From NCBI GenBank assembly GCA_025360645.1, contig JANYBT010000147.1, forward strand, positions 1-33,209: a stretch of 33,209 nucleotides of DNA. The letters run 5' to 3'. The notes below the pieces were generated by a model, which did no database searches, was not told the origin of the DNA, and was given only the letters and a program-made list of their open reading frames with translations. The translations under genes were made by a program, and so were the position numbers. Source of the stretch: Acidobacteriaceae bacterium (GTDB taxonomy: Bacteria > Acidobacteriota > Terriglobia > Terriglobales > Acidobacteriaceae). How positions within the stretch are numbered: the first letter of the stretch is position 1; every line of letters begins with the position of its first letter. Of this stretch, positions 7,369 through 14,917 are shown piece by piece.

Positions 7369-9417
7369 CTACTGTTGTGGCGGAGTCGGGGTAGTGGGAT
7401 CCGCCGTGACTTCCACTCGAGGCGCAATGTAGGGGACGGTCGGCAGTTTGGACACCTGGCCTCGTTCGGCGTCGGCGATGGCGATGCCCAAATGGGTGAG
7501 AGTGAGACCGACGCTGCGGTCCAGTTCCACCCGCGATTTCTCATAGGCGGCCATGGCCGAGACCAGACTGGACTGGCCTTGCGCCAAGTCACGTTGGGTT
7601 TGCAGCACCAGGGTGGTGGTGGAGGCTCCCAGAGCGTACTTTTTCTGCTCAGCGTTGAGCGATTGCTTGGCCAACGCGACCCCGGCGCGGGCCGCTTCCA
7701 CGCTGGCCCGGTTCTGTTGCAGGGAGAACTGGGCATTGCGGACTTCGATGCGTACCTGGTTCTCCAGCTGCTGCAAACGCATTTGGGCCTGGCGATATTC
7801 CAATTGGGCGCGAACCTGGTTGGCTTGGGCAGCGCGGTTGCGCAGCGGAATGTTCAGGCTCAATCCCACACCCTTGTCTGGAGCGCTGGAATCAAACAAT
7901 TGGCCGATGGTGTTGCCGGCGCTCTTACTGGGCGGAATCTTATCGATCGGGGTGCAGAAATTGGTGACCGTAGCGCTGCAAATTGGCGCGGCGGGATTGA
8001 AGCTGCCCCCCAAGCCGGTTCCGCCATAGTAGGCGAAGAGATTGAGCGTGGGCAACAGCGCGTTTCGGGTGGATCGATTGGAGAGATCACGATTGGTCAA
8101 ATCAATACGCGACTCCGCCAGCTCCGCCCGGTGACTGAGGGCGTCATTCACTAGTTCCTGAATGGGAACGATCGGCTCATCTTTGGGAACTTCCATGGTG
8201 GAGGTGGGGATGACTTCAGCCTCGGCAAGCACGGGATCGACCAGAGTCCTGCTCAAGGCGTTTTTCATCAGCAACTGCTGGAATTGCAGGTTAGTCTGGG
8301 CGACGATCAGAGACTGCTGGTCGGTGGCGGAAACACTCTCTGCGCGCACGATTTCGATGGGCGCCAGAGTCCCGATCTCCACTTGCTTCTTGTTGTCCGA
8401 GAGCGTCTTCTGGGCCAGCGTGAGGGATTCCTGTTGCACCTTCACGTTCTCGTAAGCATTGACCAAGTCCCAATAAATATTCTGGATCTGGTTGACGGTA
8501 GTCAGCACTTGCAGGCGGAAGGCGACGTCGGAAATCTCCCGATTGTTCTTGGCGATCTTGATGAAACGGGTGTTGGCCAGGAAACCAAAGCCCTGCATTA
8601 AGGGCTGCGAAATGGTGGCGCGGAAATTCGAATTCACGGTGGGACTCAGGGTGCTAAAGGGCTGATTGGTGGTGATTCGGTTGTTATTGAACCCAACCGT
8701 CAAATTGGTTCCCCAGTGGAAGCCCTGGTTGTAGGCAAAGTCCACGGTGGAAGTATTCTGGCGAATGAGCGGCACGCCGGCGAAGGAATTGCTGGTGGGA
8801 GTGGCGGCGCGATCTTGTTGCAGAGTTCCAGTGATGATGGGGTCGAAGGAGGGAATGACGGAGCCCGCGCCGGCGGTGGAAAGTACGATACCCGCCGAGC
8901 CGGAGCCCGCGCCGCCTGCACCGGCGGTGGTGCCGCCGGCGCCTCCACCCTGGGAACCGCTAGTGGCACTTCCGCCCGGCGTGCCTTGGACAATGCCGGT
9001 GTTGACGCCGCGGGTGGCCTGGCCTGAGTTGGCCAGCAAAATATCGGTATCGGCGATGTCCAGGTTATAGCGAGCAATCGCGATATCCAGATTGTTTTCC
9101 AAGGCCAGCGCCACCGCGTCGTTCAGGGATATCATCAGCTTCCCGTTCTGCATGAGCTGGTCGATTCTCGGCGTATTCGACAAGTTCGGCGCCGCGACGG
9201 TCTGCTGCATGTAGGGGGCGAAAGGGTTCAAGAAATGCGAACGCGGCTTGGTGTAGTCCTTGACCACGGAGACGTCGCCTGAGCCTGCGGTGGCGACATG
9301 GGACGGAGCGGCAGGGGGCGTGCTTGCCTGCTGGGCGAAGCCGGAAGTGGACACGATTCCCGCCAAAAACAGAGCGGCCATCCGCCGAAGGGCGGGGATC
9401 AACACAGTAGATTGCAT
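7369..9417 (-). CDS. TolC-family outer-membrane efflux protein
   Basis: This is an outer-membrane channel of a tripartite pump or type I exporter, 682 residues. The ATG at 9417 is preceded by GGAG at 8 bases; an upstream ATG at 9456 has no Shine-Dalgarno motif and would bury the signal peptide. The signal peptide covers residues 1-28 (…LFLAGIVSTSGFA-QQ). A Pro/Ala-rich linker is followed by two internally repeated OEP halves with long helices. Each half contains the 'AL-x-x-N-x-x-I/L…A' type motifs ('AVALALENNLDIAIARYNLD' at 101-120). A Gly/Ser/Ala-rich insertion at about 145-187 interrupts the first half. Most TolC proteins are 430-500 residues, so this one is long. It is monocistronic with its own terminator. 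The HlyD/MacA-type adaptor at 4221-5603 is a plausible partner. Confidence 0.92.
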   Translation of the reverse strand: MQSTVLIPALRRMAALFLAGIVSTSGFAQQASTPPAAPSHVATAGSGDVSVVKDYTKPRSHFLNPFAPYMQQTVAAPNLSNTPRIDQLMQNGKLMISLNDAVALALENNLDIAIARYNLDIADTDILLANSGQATRGVNTGIVQGTPGGSATSGSQGGGAGGTTAGAGGAGSGSAGIVLSTAGAGSVIPSFDPIITGTLQQDRAATPTSNSFAGVPLIRQNTSTVDFAYNQGFHWGTNLTVGFNNNRITTNQPFSTLSPTVNSNFRATISQPLMQGFGFLANTRFIKIAKNNREISDVAFRLQVLTTVNQIQNIYWDLVNAYENVKVQQESLTLAQKTLSDNKKQVEIGTLAPIEIVRAESVSATDQQSLIVAQTNLQFQQLLMKNALSRTLVDPVLAEAEVIPTSTMEVPKDEPIVPIQELVNDALSHRAELAESRIDLTNRDLSNRSTRNALLPTLNLFAYYGGTGLGGSFNPAAPICSATVTNFCTPIDKIPPSKSAGNTIGQLFDSSAPDKGVGLSLNIPLRNRAAQANQVRAQLEYRQAQMRLQQLENQVRIEVRNAQFSLQQNRASVEAARAGVALAKQSLNAEQKKYALGASTTTLVLQTQRDLAQGQSSLVSAMAAYEKSRVELDRSVGLTLTHLGIAIADAERGQVSKLPTVPYIAPRVEVTADPTTPTPPQQ

Positions 9418-9639
9418 TTGTTCATCTCCATCAGACTGGAAACCCAGGGAATTCATTGGTAGATACGTAAGACTGGCGATACGAGTTCCTTAACCAGGGT
9501 AGAAGTTTGCCGCTGCCCGGGCGCACTCAATGCTCTAGTATAGCTGAGAGAACACAGCGTCCCCGGCCATGTGATGCGTAAAACTTTGTAAAAACCATTG
9601 GATGAATCGAGGACCGTGCCGGACTCGATACGACCCAAG

Positions 9640-10395
9640 ATGCGTAACCTGAAACTGGTTCTTGCCTACGACGGCTCCGATTTCTCGGGATGGCAAGTGC
9701 AACCCGCTGCGCCGACCATCCAAGGCACGCTGGCACAAGCCATTGGACGGCTGACCGGCGAAAAGGTCTTGCCGCAGGGTTCGGGCCGGACCGATGCCGG
9801 AGTCCACGCGCTGGCGCAAGTGGCTACGTTCGCTACCGCATCTCCCATCCCGGAGGCGAACTGGGTAAAGGCGTTGAACGATATTTTGCCCTCGGCGATA
9901 CGAGTGCTGGAGGCCAGCGAGGTCGCGCCTGACTTTCACGCCCGCAAGTCGGCGCGGGCCAAGAGCTATCGCTACAGAATGCTGCGGTTGGACATCTGTC
10001 AGCCATTTCTTGCCCGGTATGTGTGGCACTACCCGTTTCCGCTGAACTTGGAGGCAATGGCGGAAGGGGCTGCTCTGATCATGGGCGAGCACGATTTTAG
10101 TTCGTTTGCCGCGGTGGATCCGGAGCGCGGGATGGAGGACAGCTTGCCGCGCTCCAGTGTGAGGAATGTTTCTTTGTCGGCGTGGCAAGCGGTTGGTGAT
10201 GAGTGGCAGTACACCATTCGGGGCAGCGGCTTCCTGCATCACATGGTTCGAAATCTGGTAGGAACGTTTCTGCTGGTGGGGAAGGGAACCATACGGGCGG
10301 CGGATGTGACACGAATTCTCAGGGCCTGCGACCGTTCAGCCGCCGGTGCGACCGCTCCAGCGAGCGGGCTGTATCTGGAGAGCGTCGAGTATTAG
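9640..10395 (+). CDS. truA: tRNA pseudouridine(38-40) synthase TruA
   Basis: The enzyme isomerises uridines 38-40 in the anticodon arm of tRNAs. It has 251 residues from ATG at 9640, where the family sequence begins ('MRNLKLVLAYDGSDFSGWQ'). Upstream in-frame GTG (9616) and TTG (9598) are possible, and no start has a strong Shine-Dalgarno motif. The catalytic Asp is D52 in 'GSGRTDAGVHALAQVA'. The second-half motifs 'HDFSSFA' and 'GSGFLHHMVRNLVGTFLLVGKG' are also typical of TruA. It converges with the SDR gene at 10416. It is divergent from the TolC-type gene across about 220 bp, which must hold both promoters. Confidence 0.96.
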   Translation: MRNLKLVLAYDGSDFSGWQVQPAAPTIQGTLAQAIGRLTGEKVLPQGSGRTDAGVHALAQVATFATASPIPEANWVKALNDILPSAIRVLEASEVAPDFHARKSARAKSYRYRMLRLDICQPFLARYVWHYPFPLNLEAMAEGAALIMGEHDFSSFAAVDPERGMEDSLPRSSVRNVSLSAWQAVGDEWQYTIRGSGFLHHMVRNLVGTFLLVGKGTIRAADVTRILRACDRSAAGATAPASGLYLESVEY

Positions 10396-10415
10396 ACGTA
10401 CAGGCGGCTGCTGAG

Positions 10416-11198
10416 TCAGGAGACTTCGTTTGCCTTGCCAGCCATCGCCGTAACCCACTTTCTGGGAGCAAAGCGCACGCTTTGGGCCACGAGCCAGTTC
10501 TTGAATCCTGCAATTACCACCGGCTTGCCTGCCATCATGCCGCGATAGCCTTGCTCGGCCACAGTGTCTGGGTTCATGCTGCCGAATTTCATCAGCCGCG
10601 CACTCTGCATTTTGGCGCGTTTGTGGAACTCGGTGGTAGTGACGCCGGGGCACAGGCAGGTGACGGTGACGCCGGTGCCGCGCAATTCGTTTGCAATCGC
10701 CTCAGAAAACAGCAGCACATACGACTTGGTGGCGTAGTACACGGCCATCCTGGGGCCGGGTTGGAAGGCGGCCGTGGAAGCGACGTTGAGCACGCGTCCC
10801 CAGCGCCGTGCCACCATACCGGGCAGGTAAAGCCGGGTGAGGTGGGTCAGCGTGGTGATGTTCAACTGAATCTGCAGCAAACATTCGTTTAGATCGTTTT
10901 CCACGAAGTTGCCGAATTGACCGAAGCCCGCGTTGTTCACCAGAACATCGATCTGGAGTCCGGCTTTGGTGGTCTCGTCGAAAATTTGTTGTGGCGAGGA
11001 GGCAGTGGAGAGGTCGGCGGTCATTGCGAGGGCCCGAATGCCGTACTTCGCCGGCAATTCCGCGGCCAGTTGTTCCAGTTTGTCGCGGCTGCGCGCGACC
11101 AGGACGACGTCGTAGTTCTGGCGAGCGAAGATGTGCGCGAATTCTTTCCCGATGCCCACCGAAGCGCCGGTTATGAGTGCTTTCTTGCGGTCGCCCAT
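10416..11198 (-). CDS. SDR family NAD(P)-dependent oxidoreductase (DltE/YqjQ-like)
   Basis: A classical SDR of 260 residues, with ATG at 11198 and GGAGG 5 bases upstream. The nucleotide-binding loop is 'TGASVGIG' (10-17) and the central motif is 'NNAG' (88-91). The catalytic residues are S141 in 'NVAST', Y154 and K158 in 'YYATK'. A 'CPGVTTTEF' segment follows the active site. The overall pattern matches the YqjQ/DltE-like group annotated only as oxidoreductases; the substrate cannot be inferred. It follows the lacD-type gene on the same strand, but a terminator at 11212-11240 lies between them, so it is probably transcribed separately. Confidence 0.92.
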   Translation of the reverse strand: MGDRKKALITGASVGIGKEFAHIFARQNYDVVLVARSRDKLEQLAAELPAKYGIRALAMTADLSTASSPQQIFDETTKAGLQIDVLVNNAGFGQFGNFVENDLNECLLQIQLNITTLTHLTRLYLPGMVARRWGRVLNVASTAAFQPGPRMAVYYATKSYVLLFSEAIANELRGTGVTVTCLCPGVTTTEFHKRAKMQSARLMKFGSMNPDTVAEQGYRGMMAGKPVVIAGFKNWLVAQSVRFAPRKWVTAMAGKANEVS

Positions 11199-11211
11199 GC
11201 GGTCCTCCAAA

Positions 11212-11240
11212 ACAGAAAAGGGCGGGCAAGCAGCCCGCCC
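11212..11240 (-). terminator. Rho-independent terminator of the lacD-type gene
   Basis: Minus-strand reading gives GGGCGGGC, loop TGCTT, GCCCGCCC, then TTTTC and further T-rich sequence. The perfect 8-bp GC-only stem begins 34 bp past the aldolase stop codon. It lies immediately before the Shine-Dalgarno motif of the downstream SDR gene. Confidence 0.88.
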
Positions 11241-11274
11241 AGATTCTAAAGAATGGGTTGCGACAGCCTGGTTG

Positions 11275-12261
11275 CTACACCTCGTAGATGGAGTGCCAGG
11301 AAGTGGCTGCCTTCAGCCGATCATTCACGTTGTTGATGTTCTTGACGCCTTCGGTGGAGAGCCAGTTGCGGAACGCATCGGCGCCCTGCTTGGCATAGAT
11401 GGGAATGCCTTCTTTCCAGGTGGCGCGACCGCAGAGCACGCCGTTGAACTTGACGCCCGACTCGGCCGCCAATTCCAGCGACTCAGTAAACTCGGCGTTG
11501 CTGACGCCCGCGGAGAGATAGATGAATGGCTTGGTGGCAACCGCGGCGGCCTTCAGGAACAGGTCGGCCGCTTCTTTGCGGGTGTAAGCGGCGTGCCCGG
11601 CATAGACCTTTGCCCCCTCGACATATCTCATGTTGATGGGGACTTCCACCTTCAAGACATCGACGCCATAGCGGTCTTTACTGAATTCGCGCATGCTCTC
11701 GGTGACGGCATGGGGCTTCTTCTTGGCAAACTCAATGCCTTTCTCGTCCACACCTTCTTCGTAGGTGACGAACTCCAGGAAGTAGGGTAGGTCATTGGCG
11801 CGACACTCATCGCCAATGCGCTCCACCCAGGCGTGCTTGACGTTGTTGATGTCTTTGGAGTCGAAGGGAGTGTAGTAGAGCAGGATCTTGCAGCAATCCG
11901 CGCCCGCCTCTTTCAGGCGGCGGACCGACCAGTGGTCCAGCAGGTCGGGCAAGCGTCCGGGGCCGGTCTTGTCGTATCCGGTTTTTTCGTAAGCCAGCAG
12001 CAGGCCGGCATTTTTGGCGCGCCGCTTGGAGGCGGGCAGACCCCATTCGGGGTCGAGCAAGATGGCGCTGGCGTGCGGAGTGAGCACTTCCGACACCAGC
12101 GACTTGAACTCTTCCATCATGGCGTCGGAAATTTCGGAGCCTTTTTCTTTGGCGAGAGATTTCTGAAGAGAACCGCGCTGGTCCATGGCAGCCGCGGCGA
12201 TCACGCCGCGTTCGTTGGAAACGGCCCTGAGCCCCGCGAGTTTTCCGGGAGTGAGCTTCAT
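11275..12261 (-). CDS. lacD: Tagatose-1,6-bisphosphate aldolase (LacD-type, class I)
   Basis: This enzyme class cleaves tagatose 1,6-bisphosphate to dihydroxyacetone phosphate and glyceraldehyde 3-phosphate by Schiff-base chemistry; known members also accept fructose 1,6-bisphosphate. It has 328 residues with ATG at 12261 and GGAGG at 10 bases, the usual length for LacD. Family motifs are 'AMDQRGSL' (25-32), 'LLDPEWGLPA', 'YYTPFD' and the Schiff-base lysine K204 in 'DVLKVEVPIN'. 'YLSAGVSN' and 'GVLCGRATW' near the C-terminus bind the phosphate. No other lac/tagatose-pathway gene is present, so it may serve as a general sugar-bisphosphate aldolase here. It lies downstream of rph on the same strand with a 10-bp tandem repeat between them, and has its own terminator. 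Confidence 0.93.
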   Translation of the reverse strand: MKLTPGKLAGLRAVSNERGVIAAAAMDQRGSLQKSLAKEKGSEISDAMMEEFKSLVSEVLTPHASAILLDPEWGLPASKRRAKNAGLLLAYEKTGYDKTGPGRLPDLLDHWSVRRLKEAGADCCKILLYYTPFDSKDINNVKHAWVERIGDECRANDLPYFLEFVTYEEGVDEKGIEFAKKKPHAVTESMREFSKDRYGVDVLKVEVPINMRYVEGAKVYAGHAAYTRKEAADLFLKAAAVATKPFIYLSAGVSNAEFTESLELAAESGVKFNGVLCGRATWKEGIPIYAKQGADAFRNWLSTEGVKNINNVNDRLKAATSWHSIYEV

Positions 12262-12350
12262 GTATCGTATGCCTCCGTAAGATGAATGCTTTGAACGGCC
12301 CTTCATTCTAAACCACTTCGCCCGTGCGAAGCAGCGACGGCTGAACCAAA

Positions 12351-12390
12351 GGTCAAGCGGGGTCAAGCGAGGTCAAGCAGGGTCAAGCGA
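12351..12390. repeat. Tandem repeat, 4 copies of a 10-bp unit
   Basis: Four head-to-tail copies of GGTCAAGCGG/A (third copy GGTCAAGCAG) occupy exactly 40 bp. They lie between the stop of rph (12406) and the start of the lacD-type gene (12261). The sequence that follows (GGCGCGGCGG) looks like a decayed fifth unit. Such a period is close to one helical turn. Confidence 0.9.
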
Positions 12391-12405
12391 GGCGCGGCGG
12401 GGAAG

Positions 12406-13143
12406 TCATTGGCGGAGCGTCAGTTTGCTGAGCACGGCTTGTTGCCGGGCAATCAACGACTGCACTCCCTGGCGCGCCAACGCCATCATCTTTGCGAGTT
12501 GGTTGTCATCGAAGACCTGATGTTCGGCGGTGGCTTGGATGTCCACCAGTTTGGAGCCGGCGGTCATCACGAAGTTCATGTCCACGTCGGCGCGGGAATC
12601 TTCCTCGTAGCTGAGGTCGAGCAGGATTTCGCCGTCCACAATTCCCACGCTGATAGCGGCCACGAAATCGCGGATCGGCGCCGAGGTGAGGGTGCCGGCT
12701 TCCACCAGACGCTCCAAGGCCAGGCCCAAAGCAACAAAGGCTCCGGTAATGGAGGCGGTGCGAGTGCCGCCATCGGCCTGGATGACGTCGCAGTCAATCC
12801 AGATGGTGCGCTCGCCAAGGCGTTTCAGGTCGGTTACGGCGCGGAGAGAGCGACCGATGAGGCGCTGAATTTCCTGCGAGCGCCCGCTCTGCCGCCCGCG
12901 GGTGACTTCACGAGTGGAGCGGGTCAAGGTGGAGCGCGGCAGCATGGCGTATTCGCTGGAGATCCATCCCTTGCCGCTGTTGCGGAGAAACTGGGGAACA
13001 CTTTCGTCGACGGATGCGGTGCAGATCACGCGGGTGTTGCCGACCTCGATGAGGGCCGAGCCTTCGGCGGTGGAAATGAAATCGGGAGTGATGTTAACCG
13101 GCCGAAGTTGATCGGGAGTGCGATTGTCGCTGCGATAAATCAT
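12406..13143 (-). CDS. rph: Ribonuclease PH
   Basis: This phosphate-dependent 3'-5' exoribonuclease trims the 3' ends of tRNA precursors and acts as a hexameric ring. It has 245 residues with ATG at 13143. The start 'MIYRSDNRTPDQLRPV' fits the family N-terminus (R-x-x-D-Q-L-R-P). Other RNase PH hallmarks are 'GSALIEVGNTRVICTASV', the Arg-rich phosphate-site segment 'RGRQSGRSQEIQRLIGRSLR', 'IDCDVIQADGGTRTASITGAFVAL' and 'DLSYEEDSRADVDMNFVM', containing the acidic catalytic residues. Length and motifs look intact. No strong Shine-Dalgarno motif precedes it. It is divergent from the pseudouridine synthase gene across about 100 bp. Confidence 0.97.
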   Translation of the reverse strand: MIYRSDNRTPDQLRPVNITPDFISTAEGSALIEVGNTRVICTASVDESVPQFLRNSGKGWISSEYAMLPRSTLTRSTREVTRGRQSGRSQEIQRLIGRSLRAVTDLKRLGERTIWIDCDVIQADGGTRTASITGAFVALGLALERLVEAGTLTSAPIRDFVAAISVGIVDGEILLDLSYEEDSRADVDMNFVMTAGSKLVDIQATAEHQVFDDNQLAKMMALARQGVQSLIARQQAVLSKLTLRQ

Positions 13144-13241
13144 CAGGCGCGATTGTAAACGAACCGGCTGGCATTGTGCGGCGGCGGAGTTGAGGGGGGA
13201 GGGAGCAGGCGTGATGCAGTGGTTTCCTCTACCATGTGGCG

Positions 13242-13988
13242 ATGGCGCGCCAAGAAAAGTTGCGCAGTGTGGGTCTGGCCCGTGCGCTCTCGAAGTTGGG
13301 TTACTGCTCGCGCTCGCAGGCAGGCGAAATGATCGCGCGAGGGCGGGTGCGGCTCAACGGCAAGGTCCGCCAGGATGCGGAGGCCGCGGTTCACTTGGGG
13401 CGCGACCGGATTGAGGTGGACTCCGAACTGGTCAGGGAGCAAGCCAAGATTTACCGGATGCTGAACAAACCTCGTGGAGTGGTCACCACAGCCAGCGACG
13501 AGAAGGGCCGACGCACGGTGTACGAGTTTCTTCCCGCTCACCCCTGGGTGGGGCCGGTCGGCCGGCTCGATCAAGCGAGTGAAGGCCTGTTGCTGCTGAC
13601 CAATGACACGGAGTGGGGTGCGCGTCTCGCCGATCCGTGCAGCGGGATCGAGAAGGTCTACCACGTGCAGGTGGGGACTACGGAAGCGGATGGTCTGGTG
13701 GAGCAAGTGGTTCGCGGGATGGTCGAGAGGGGAGAAACGCTGCGGGCGAAGCGGGCCAGGGTGATACGGAGAGGCCAGAGGAATAGTTGGCTGGAGATTG
13801 TGCTGGAGGAAGGGAAGAACCGGCACATTCGGCGAATGCTTGCCGCTTTGGACACAGAAGTGCTCCGGCTAGTGCGGGTGGGGATCGGCGGGTTGAGCCT
13901 GGGAAAATTGGCGAAGGGATGCGTGCGAGCGCTAAGTGCTGAAGAAAAACGCGACTTGGAGCGCGCCATTCGCACAAGGGAACCCTAG
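13242..13988 (+). CDS. rRNA pseudouridine synthase, RsuA/RluB/RluF family
   Basis: This enzyme makes pseudouridine in 16S or 23S rRNA. It has 248 residues from ATG at 13242; an in-frame GTG six bases earlier is an alternative. An N-terminal S4 RNA-binding domain ('LARALSKLGYCSRSQAGEMIARGRVRLNG', about 11-40) is followed by the catalytic domain. It opens with 'YRMLNKPRGVVTT' and contains the catalytic Asp in 'GRLDQASEGLLLLTND'. The family-typical 'EEGKNRHIRRMLAALDTEVLRLVRVGIG' completes the fold. The exact rRNA target (RsuA, RluB, RluE or RluF type) cannot be assigned by eye; the S4 domain argues against RluE. No clear Shine-Dalgarno motif is visible. Confidence 0.93.
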   Translation: MARQEKLRSVGLARALSKLGYCSRSQAGEMIARGRVRLNGKVRQDAEAAVHLGRDRIEVDSELVREQAKIYRMLNKPRGVVTTASDEKGRRTVYEFLPAHPWVGPVGRLDQASEGLLLLTNDTEWGARLADPCSGIEKVYHVQVGTTEADGLVEQVVRGMVERGETLRAKRARVIRRGQRNSWLEIVLEEGKNRHIRRMLAALDTEVLRLVRVGIGGLSLGKLAKGCVRALSAEEKRDLERAIRTREP

Positions 13989-14144
13989 AGTTGACCGAGG
14001 TGTCCGATCATAGTTGCTGACATGTTGCTGCCATCGGTGTCGGGAAATTCGAACGCGAATGGCTGGGTCGGACCCACTGTCACAGCCCAGGGTGGTGCAA
14101 ATCACTGACTGAGGTGCTATATTGCGCTATGAGAGGCCGTTTCG

Positions 14145-14861
14145 ATGAGTACACCCTACGGACTGGAGATTACGGAAAACTGTCTGATCTGCAAGCTGCG
14201 TCATACAGGCTTCTTCTGTGATCTTCCCAAGCCAACGTTAGAGGAGTTGGATAGGATCAAGTACGCCAGTGCTTACCCGCAGGGAGCAATGTTGTTTGTG
14301 GAAGGGCAAGCGTCGCGGGGCGTGTACATGGTTTGCGCCGGCCGGGTGAAGCTCTCCACTACATCTCGCGACGGCAAGACCCTGATTTTGCGCATTGCAC
14401 AGGCTGGGGAAGTGCTGGGGCTCCATGCCACAGTTTCGGGCAAGCCCTACGAGCTGACGGCCGAGACGCTGCAGCCGTGCCAGCTTGATTTTGTAAAACG
14501 CGACGACTTCCTGAAGTTTCTGCAGAACCATGCCGATGCTTGCTTGAGCGCCGCGCAGCACCTTAGCCAAAATTGCCAGAGCGCCTATGAGATGATCCGT
14601 TCGCTGGGCTTGTCGCATTCGGTCTCAGAAAAATTGGCGCGCCTGTTGCTGGAGTGGGCGGTGGACGGTGAGGTGACCAAGCAAGGGATTCGGATTAAAG
14701 TCTCGCTGACCCACGAGGAGATGGCGCAGTTGATTGGAACGTCTCGAGAAACCGTGACGCGCGTGCTGGGCGAGTTCCGAGACAAGGAATTGGCACACTT
14801 GCAGGGTTCGACTTTGATCATCCGCAACAAGGCAGGGCTGGAGAGGTTGGTCGGAGGCTAG
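14145..14861 (+). CDS. Crp/Fnr family transcriptional regulator with FNR-type cysteines
   Basis: A 238-residue dimeric DNA-binding regulator, with ATG at 14145 and GAGG 8 bases upstream. The N-terminus has C13-x2-C16-x8-C25. A further Cys at 112, in 'LQPCQLDF', aligns with the fourth iron-sulfur ligand of E. coli FNR. A cyclic-nucleotide-like β-barrel spans about 40-125 ('PQGAMLFVEGQASRGVYMVCAGRVKL'). A long dimer helix is followed by a winged helix whose recognition helix reads 'IGTSRETVTRVLGEF', very close to FNR/Crp (E-T-V-x-R). This pattern suggests a [4Fe-4S] oxygen sensor; the wider C16-C25 spacing (8 rather than 5) is unusual. The protein probably recognises TTGAT-N4-ATCAA-like sites. 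It lies 57 bp before the amidase gene, upstream of the cytochrome operon. Confidence 0.93.
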   Translation: MSTPYGLEITENCLICKLRHTGFFCDLPKPTLEELDRIKYASAYPQGAMLFVEGQASRGVYMVCAGRVKLSTTSRDGKTLILRIAQAGEVLGLHATVSGKPYELTAETLQPCQLDFVKRDDFLKFLQNHADACLSAAQHLSQNCQSAYEMIRSLGLSHSVSEKLARLLLEWAVDGEVTKQGIRIKVSLTHEEMAQLIGTSRETVTRVLGEFRDKELAHLQGSTLIIRNKAGLERLVGG

Positions 14862-14917
14862 GCTTCGGTCGCTTCCGCTAGAACATCGCGCTTCCGGTTC
14901 CCGCATCCAACCATGGC

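Noticed and set aside
13143-13826. 227-codon minus-strand frame opposite the pseudouridine synthase
   Set aside because: It is Pro/His-rich, antisense to a clear S4-domain enzyme, and has no start signal.
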